Source: Candidatus Bathyarchaeota archaeon
Lineage (GTDB): Archaea > Thermoproteota > Bathyarchaeia > Bathyarchaeales > Bathyarchaeaceae
NCBI GenBank assembly: GCA_030608565.1
Contig: JAUWDY010000010.1
Span: forward strand, 1 to 47,745
Reading direction: 5' to 3'
Length of the DNA: 47,745 nucleotides
Below are positions 42,431 to 47,745 of the stretch, in pieces. Under the pieces are notes generated by a model. It was given only the letters and a program-made list of their open reading frames with translations. It searched no databases and was not told the DNA's origin. Position 1 is the first letter of the stretch. Every line of letters starts with the position of its first letter. The position numbers and the translations under genes were made by a program.

Positions 42431-43492
42431 GTGAATAAGAGACTTCTGTTGACTTCATTCGTATTAGGGGTTATTGTAACTATAAACATAGGGCTACTTA
42501 GTGGGGCAGTGTGGGCAGAGCCTGATATCCTCTATGTTGATGACAACTATAACTCGTCAACGCCAGGCTGGGGAGTCGATCATTTCAACCAAATCCAAGA
42601 CGCTGTAGATGCTGCAACCGATGGCGACACCATCTATGTATACAAAGGCACCTACCATGAGTCTATAGAAGTGACTGAAAAGAACAATCTCGCGTTCAAA
42701 GCAGAAAAAGGCGGGAACCCAGTGAAATCAGTCGTAATCGACGCAGATGGGAACGATGGTTTCGAAATTGGGGAATCCAGTGGGTTGACAATTTCAGGCT
42801 TCAAGATTACTGATGCAAACGTTGGTATCGACACTTATCTCGTAAATTACTCCAATTTCAACAACAACCACATTGAAGATTGTTCGCAGGACGGTGTATA
42901 CATCGTTGGAAACTACAACAGCATTGCCCACAACTACATCAAAAATACAGGCGGAATCCATATTGCAATCGTCGGAGATGATATGATAGGAAATGTAATC
43001 TCAAAGAACACAATCTTGGATTCCGACGTGTGGGGGATTTACCTCTTCAACGGCGTAAACTGCTCTATCACCAAGAATTTCATATCTGACGCTTCTGTTG
43101 GCATAAATTTGCTCTATTACGGCGGGAATTGCTCTGGGAATGTGATTATGCACAATGAAATAAGCAACGTTGCAGGAGGCATCAAATTGGAACCACACGT
43201 ATATCCAGGCCTGCCTCCTCCAATGGAAGACAATATCATCGGTCACAACTATATCCATGACATAACTCCTTTCCCTGGATATTTAGGATACGGGATTGAT
43301 ATTCAATACTGGGGTGGAGGAGTGGTAGAGAACACACAAATCCTACATAACACGATCAAAGATTCCGACATAGGCATCAGAAACCACGGAAACTATGGAC
43401 AAGCCCACCATAACGAAGCGATCAACTGTGCAACTGACTACATTGATTCAGGAACAGCGAACAAAGATTTCAAGAACTCGTGGAACCCATAG
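42431..43492 (+). CDS. Secreted right-handed parallel beta-helix protein (NosD-like)
   Basis: 353 residues. The GTG at 42431 has a perfect GGAGGTGA five bases upstream, so I reject the longer open frame starting at 42257. A signal peptide (NKRLLLTSFVLGVIVTINIG, then VWAEP) precedes YVDDNYNSSTPGWGVDHFNQIQDAVDAATDGDTIYVYKGTY, the NosD/pectate-lyase-like start, and then repeated strands with Asn ladders (NVISKNTILDSDVWGIYLFNG, HNYIHDIT). It should be exported and may bind or cleave polysaccharide or act as a surface protein. It lies in an accessory part with GCATGC palindromes. Confidence 0.85.
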   Translation: MNKRLLLTSFVLGVIVTINIGLLSGAVWAEPDILYVDDNYNSSTPGWGVDHFNQIQDAVDAATDGDTIYVYKGTYHESIEVTEKNNLAFKAEKGGNPVKSVVIDADGNDGFEIGESSGLTISGFKITDANVGIDTYLVNYSNFNNNHIEDCSQDGVYIVGNYNSIAHNYIKNTGGIHIAIVGDDMIGNVISKNTILDSDVWGIYLFNGVNCSITKNFISDASVGINLLYYGGNCSGNVIMHNEISNVAGGIKLEPHVYPGLPPPMEDNIIGHNYIHDITPFPGYLGYGIDIQYWGGGVVENTQILHNTIKDSDIGIRNHGNYGQAHHNEAINCATDYIDSGTANKDFKNSWNP

Positions 43493-43585
43493 CGCGTGGT
43501 CTTTCCTTCACGACACTCTCAATCCATCCTAAAACTTCTCAACCCCTTTCTTTCAGTCTTTATGCATCAATAGGTTCCCGCGTTT

Positions 43586-43819
43586 TCAGTTTTTTCTCAG
43601 CTGAAAGCAAAACACATAGCAGGTGTCAGACTCTCCGTATGGTCCTGTCTCCTTGATGCCATAAGCCTCTCTGTATCCGCGTAGCATGCATGCAGTTATT
43701 TTGCAGGTTCTTCCATTAGCATCAACATCAACTCCTCCGCAAAAGCTGCAAAAATAATGTATATCTCTTTCCATGCATGCATCCGCAAGTGACATGACAA
43801 AAAACGTACACGTAGACAT
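43586..43819 (-). CDS. Cys-rich small protein coupled to SHMT, possibly DUF3795-like
   Basis: 77 residues. Its ATG overlaps the glyA stop as TAATG, which favours a real, translationally coupled gene. Eight cysteines include FCSFCGG, RTCKITACMLRGY and DTCYVFC; the C-x2-C plus CKI-x2-C pattern recalls DUF3795 proteins, though the match is weak. Metal or Fe-S binding is likely. Two GCATGC palindromes lie within the gene. No family assigned. Confidence 0.5.
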   Translation of the reverse strand: MSTCTFFVMSLADACMERDIHYFCSFCGGVDVDANGRTCKITACMLRGYREAYGIKETGPYGESDTCYVFCFQLRKN

Positions 43820-45135
43820 TAACGAATCTTAACATACTTATACGCTTCAGTCATATTCTCAAAGCAGAAATGAACCTTCTGGAAACCTCTCCGAAACTCA
43901 ACGACATCCTTCTTCACTTTGTTCACGTCTTCTTTGTCAATGACAACCCTTTTCATAAACTCCGCAATCTCAGCCATCTCATTCTCCTTCATTCCCAACC
44001 TCGTAACCTCGCTAGTTCCTAAACGAATACCGCCAGGATGCATAAAATGACGACCAGCCTTGATATCCCAAGGAAGCAGATTTCGATTCAAAATAACATT
44101 CGCCTTCTCTAATTCTCCTTCAATGGTACCCCCGTCACCATACTTCGTAATATCAACCAAAACCACATGTGACTCAGTGAAGCCCTTATGCTCAGCTAAA
44201 ACATCAAAACTACGCTCAAACAAAGCCTGACCCAAAGCTTTCGCATTCCTAACAACCTGTTTAACATACTCCTTACCAAACTCAAGCAACTCAGCACACG
44301 CTATAGCAACTCCAGCCACGGCGTGAAGATGATGATTACTCGAAAGCCCAGGAAAAGTCGCCCGCTTAATCCTATCCGCATACCGGTCCCAAGACAAAAC
44401 GCCACCATGCTGGGGACCAAACAAAGTCTTGTGCGTACTTAACGTAACAACATCAGCCCCTTCCCTCAAGGGATCCTGAAAACACCCTCCAGCAATCAAA
44501 CCAGCCACATGAGCTGCATCATACGCCACTGTTGCTCCCACATCGCGAAACGTGTCAGCCAACTCCCGCACAGGGTGTGGAAACGGAAAAACACTGGCAC
44601 CAAACATCACCAGCTTAGGAGCCTTTCCCTTCTCTACGAGCTTCTTAACCCTCTCCTTCGTCCTATCAACATCAATATTCAACTCCTTATGATCTAAGGC
44701 AAGATATTCCACCACCAAGTCGCGAACAGCCCCAGCAGTTCCCCCAAACTTCTTCTTCCCCGTGCTAATGTGGCCCCCACAAGGAATAGGCAAGGCCATC
44801 ATAACATCACCTGGGTCAGTGAACGCCGTATAAAGCACCAAGTTCGACATAACACCTGAGATGGGGCGGACATCAACAAACTCCGCCTTGAACAATTTCT
44901 TCATCAATTCAATACAAAGTAGCTCCACTCGATCAATGTACACGCATCCAGCGTACACACGCTCTTCAGGCCAGCCTTCCGCATATCGATTTCCAAAATC
45001 GGTTACTAATGCCTCACGCACAGCCGGGCTTGGCACATTCTCACTTGCAATCAGTGGAACCGCCTCTCTGAACAATCTATGATGTTGCTGAAGGAACCCA
45101 AACGTTTGATCATAATACTCACGAGCAGATGTCAT
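43819..45135 (-). CDS. glyA: Serine hydroxymethyltransferase (SHMT)
   Basis: 438 residues. It interconverts serine and glycine, giving one-carbon units to a folate or methanopterin carrier. PLP lysine K236 in LSTHKTLFGPQHGG, plus LIASENVPSPAVREAL, NRYAEGWPEERVYAGC, AYDAAHVAGLIAGG and RLGTSEVTRLG near the end. ATG has GAGGTGCGCTT upstream. A small Cys-rich gene follows, overlapping its stop. Divergent from secG. Confidence 0.95.
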   Translation of the reverse strand: MTSAREYYDQTFGFLQQHHRLFREAVPLIASENVPSPAVREALVTDFGNRYAEGWPEERVYAGCVYIDRVELLCIELMKKLFKAEFVDVRPISGVMSNLVLYTAFTDPGDVMMALPIPCGGHISTGKKKFGGTAGAVRDLVVEYLALDHKELNIDVDRTKERVKKLVEKGKAPKLVMFGASVFPFPHPVRELADTFRDVGATVAYDAAHVAGLIAGGCFQDPLREGADVVTLSTHKTLFGPQHGGVLSWDRYADRIKRATFPGLSSNHHLHAVAGVAIACAELLEFGKEYVKQVVRNAKALGQALFERSFDVLAEHKGFTESHVVLVDITKYGDGGTIEGELEKANVILNRNLLPWDIKAGRHFMHPGGIRLGTSEVTRLGMKENEMAEIAEFMKRVVIDKEDVNKVKKDVVEFRRGFQKVHFCFENMTEAYKYVKIR

Positions 45136-45256
45136 AAGCGCACCTCAACATCATATCAACCTTAACAAAAATAAAACCTTTGGAATGGACATAACTTTAA
45201 TTAAAGGGTAGCCATCCAGCTTATAACCAAAAGGACCAAGCCTGAGGCCGTCATTG

Positions 45257-45451
45257 ATGAGTAGCGGACGAAAGAAAAAACGCGAGAAAAAGGCGCCTAT
45301 GCCGATGCAAAGCGCTGGCTTACTTCGATTCTTTGAAGAGGAGACTCATGGTGTAAAAGTAAGACCCGAGATAGTTATGATCTTAACAGTAGCATTGATA
45401 GTGTTTTGTATTTTGCTGAAACTAGGTATTGTTCCAGGTCTTCCTCCTTAG
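45257..45451 (+). CDS. secG: Preprotein translocase subunit SecG/Sec61-beta
   Basis: 64 residues from the ATG at 45257 (a TTG one codon earlier is possible). Basic cytoplasmic N-terminus (RKKKREKKAPMPMQSAGLLRFFEEE), then GVKVRPEIVMILTVALIVFCILLKLGIV, a single C-terminal membrane helix. AGLLRFFEEE and VRPEIV are the conserved contact region of archaeal Sec61-beta. It binds SecYE in the translocon that SRP54 (15 kb) feeds. Confidence 0.93.
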   Translation: MSSGRKKKREKKAPMPMQSAGLLRFFEEETHGVKVRPEIVMILTVALIVFCILLKLGIVPGLPP

Positions 45452-45505
45452 TGTTTGTAACGTTTCACAGTCTAGAAAATGAGATAAAATGAGATAGTAC
45501 TGAAA

Positions 45506-45796
45506 CTATTTACTTTTGTGCAAAACTTCGATACGTTGAACAGAGTTCAAATTGACAAATATCTCGCTTCTTTTCTCTTTGCTCACAACCCGCGGTACTG
45601 GTTGTGCAATCGTGGACCGCAGTATTACCACGTCGGCGTCCGAAAGCCAAATCCCAGGCGGTTGACGCGTAACTGCAACTAGCGTTCCTTCAAATCCATA
45701 TGAAGTATCTAAAATTGCCACCATTCGCCGACCTATGTTTCGTTCAAGCATGTGAAATATCGTTGGGGGTAGTCCAGTCTGAGGCATTGCAACCAC
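45506..45796 (-). CDS. Sm-like (LSm) domain protein
   Basis: About 96 residues from a GTG (ATG three codons later). Sm1 region MLERNIGRRMVAILDTSYGFEGTLVAV and Sm2-like FVNLNSVQRIEVL are separated by a linker, the layout of archaeal LSm proteins, though the linker PPGIWLSDADVVILRSTIAQPVPRVV is longer than in classic SmAP. LSm rings bind U-rich RNA. It is distinct from the short SmAP1 usually next to L37e. Confidence 0.8.
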   Translation of the reverse strand: MVAMPQTGLPPTIFHMLERNIGRRMVAILDTSYGFEGTLVAVTRQPPGIWLSDADVVILRSTIAQPVPRVVSKEKRSEIFVNLNSVQRIEVLHKSK

Positions 45797-45890
45797 TATA
45801 AGGTTGTGATATTCAAGAATAAAACTTTATCCTACCTTCTCGGCTGTTAAGCATCAGGGGCTTGCTGTAAATAATGAAGAGTTTATCAGA

Positions 45891-46136
45891 TCACAGAAAT
45901 ATTCGTCTAATGTATCCAGCGTAGATGTTAAAAGTGATTACTCCGTTTACTGAACGTGTTCTAATTCCTGTCATTTCACTAATCTGTCTAACCGTCAAAG
46001 GCTTTTGTGATCCATGCAATGAACGAAAGATTTTTTCCGTGTAACCCTTATACGTCGTAGTGTCTTGTAAATAGAATTCACTCTTAATGCATCTCCTTTC
46101 TCCTGTTTTCGTTAAAGTATACTTATACCTTAACAT
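45891..46136 (-). CDS. Small winged-helix-like protein
   Basis: 81 residues. The C-terminal half, KIFRSLHGSQKPLTVRQISEMTGIRTRSVNGVITFNIYAGYIRRI, reads as a helix-turn-helix with a following wing. The N-terminal part is strand-rich and basic (MLRYKYTLTKTGERRCIKSEF). Looks like a small archaeal regulator; target unknown. Confidence 0.7.
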   Translation of the reverse strand: MLRYKYTLTKTGERRCIKSEFYLQDTTTYKGYTEKIFRSLHGSQKPLTVRQISEMTGIRTRSVNGVITFNIYAGYIRRIFL

Positions 46137-46325
46137 ATCTAGACCAGCTTGGGAGCCTGTCTACATAATAATAATGCCCGAGTTTATTTAAGAGTTATGA
46201 AGAAAACTTCTACGTAGGGGCTGAACATGTAAAATTTCGGCATTGAATACTTTCTAGATTACCGCTTTGCAACCCCAATCTTTTTGAACTCATATTTCAA
46301 CAAATTTATGAACACGTTACTAGGC

Positions 46326-47745
46326 GATGCTCAAGATGGCTTCTGATAAGTCACTAGATGTGTACATAGGTAAGGCAGCTAAGCGCTATTCATCATTGTT
46401 TACGCTTCCATCTCGAAGAAAGATTATTCTTTCACTATGTACACTATGCATATTTGGCGGCGTTCTAGCAATTCTACCACTGTCTTCTTCCTACCATGGG
46501 CTTACGCTAGGCTTGATGTTTGGTGCATCTATCTTTTCCATCGTAGTATTATCCGATTCTATAATTACTCATAGTTGTATGAAAACAGACCATGTTTTCA
46601 ATTTAAGACGTTGCTTGGGCCTCTCTTTTTTTTCCAGCCTATTATGGTTTGGATTGATTTTTCTCGGCGATATCATCAGCGTTTTTTTTGGAAATCCGGC
46701 TCTTTGGATCAAGTTTTTCCTTTTCGGCTATTGCGCAGCGATGATTCTTCGTTTGCTAGTCTTTTTCACAGCTTCATTTGCTGACCGTGGAAGAGCGGTT
46801 CTTTCTTCTCTTCTGCAGCCCACATTATGTATTGTCCCTATTTTTTTCATGAATTCGGTGATAAAGTATGATTTAGCTTCCCTTTTCATCTTCTTCTCGC
46901 TTTCCATTCCAATCGCTGTGCTGACGGTTTTTCTTTTCACTTTCCTTTTGGACAATGTTGGCAAAAAAACTCTGGGGATGCCTTCTCTTTCTCTCTTCAA
47001 GGCATTTTTAGTAAATTGGACAGAAAATATGAACGCACCTCTTGAAATTTTCCTTGAGAGGCTTGGCGATGAAATGGACATAAAACTTTCTTTGCTGGCG
47101 TTCAGAAGCGGTGAAAGAGTAAAGGCGGTGATTGTTGTTCCAGAGTGTCATCCGGGGCCATTCAGAAATGTTGGTAGCAGTCTCCTCCCATGTATGATTC
47201 AAGATGCGCTAGAAGATAAATTACAGTGCGTAGCTTCTGTACCTCACGGATTGATTGGGCATGGTTTCGACCTTTCCTCCCAGTTTCAAAGTCAAAAAGT
47301 TGTGGCCGGTGTTCTATCTTGCATGGACTTTTCTCACTTCAATTCTGAGGTTACTCCTTTCATTCGAACCCGAAAAAACGGAGCGACTGCAAGCTGCCAA
47401 ATATTTGGGGATTGTGCTTTTGTTACGTTGACCATGGCGCCTAAAACTATGGAAGATTTGCCTCATGAATTAGCCTCACTTATTGTCAGCGAGGCTGAAA
47501 ACCAAGGTTTGTCTTCTACGATAGTCATTGATGCCCATAACAGTATAAATGGGCCCTTCAAACTTGACGAAGCAACACGGTCTCTTAGAAAAGTCGCGGT
47601 GACGAGTCTTGAGGAAGCGCTTTCAGCTAAGCGTTCTCCATTCGAAGTGGGCGCTGCAAAGATTGTTCCTAAAGAGTTTGGAATTAAAGAAGGCATGGGC
47701 CCCGGGGGAATAAGCGTGATCGTAACGAAAGTAGGTGACCAGAAA
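46326..47745 (+). CDS. DUF2070 family membrane protein (3' end outside window)
   Basis: At least 473 residues, open to the right edge; ATG at 46326 or 46335. The N-terminal part has about six membrane helices (IILSLCTLCIFGGVLAILPL, TLGLMFGASIFSIVVL, FFSSLLWFGLIFLGDIISVFF, and others). The soluble part starts near residue 240 and carries VVPECHPGPFRNVGSS and IVIDAHNSINGP, the acidic/His motifs of archaeal DUF2070, whose C-terminal domain resembles a metal-dependent hydrolase. Function unknown. Confidence 0.88.

Noticed and set aside
1-47745. CRISPR array, insertion sequence or rRNA gene
   Set aside because: No regularly spaced direct repeats, no transposase-like frames and no rRNA sequence were seen on either strand.

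Overview
This window is archaeal chromosomal DNA. It encodes archaeal RNA polymerase subunits (Rpo11/RpoL, Rpo4/RpoF), ribosomal proteins L10e and L21e, aIF5A, SRP54, exosome Csl4, Pus10, Nob1, Dph2, geranylgeranylglyceryl phosphate synthase, an Orc1/Cdc6 initiator, both subunits of the D-family DNA polymerase, NurA/HerA and an Elf1-like factor. PolD argues against Sulfolobales-type Crenarchaeota. The gene mix and the bathyarchaeal look of many proteins suggest a Bathyarchaeia-like or related lineage, but that assignment is inference. Most genes are ordinary, densely packed housekeeping genes with Shine-Dalgarno sites and frequent GTG/TTG starts.

Left part (1-16.4 kb) lies almost entirely on the minus strand. 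It holds dph2-METTL5-like-csl4-rpoL; L10e-PEP synthase (with an inserted zinc ribbon) and a possible small gene behind it; dCMP deaminase; and the translation cluster SRP54-Pus10-L21e-Rpo4 // DUF655-KsgA-HemK2-GNAT. That cluster is interrupted at 9.8-13.0 kb by an accessory block: an MBL-fold enzyme, two unknown small genes and a repeat-bearing membrane protein, with GCATGC palindromes at its gene edges.

Middle part (16.4-31.9 kb) carries a PAC2-family chaperone, Hsp20, aIF5A, NAD kinase overlapping a Nob1 gene that has no ordinary start codon, a radical SAM/SPASM enzyme, an intron-containing tRNA-Ser(CGA), a PhoU-like regulator, a broken DUF429 gene and PolD small subunit. Next to Orc1/Cdc6 is a roughly 0.7 kb AT-rich intergenic region with three 20-base ORB-like repeats, very probably a replication origin. 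A winged-helix protein, NurA and HerA follow on the other side. Coding strand switches at this point: mainly minus to the left, mainly plus to the right.

Right part (31.9-47.7 kb) carries an aminotransferase, a C-N hydrolase next to NAD synthetase, Elf1-GGGPS-PolD large subunit, a MazG-like protein, a nickel group (NikR with all four metal ligands, a membrane protein and an FmdE-like protein), a secreted beta-helix protein, a Cys-rich small protein coupled to SHMT, the Sec61-beta subunit, an Sm-like protein and the start of a DUF2070 membrane protein.

Three genes are broken by four frameshifts, all explained by one missing base in a homopolymer run (A, G, C, C). That pattern looks more like consensus sequencing error than decay.
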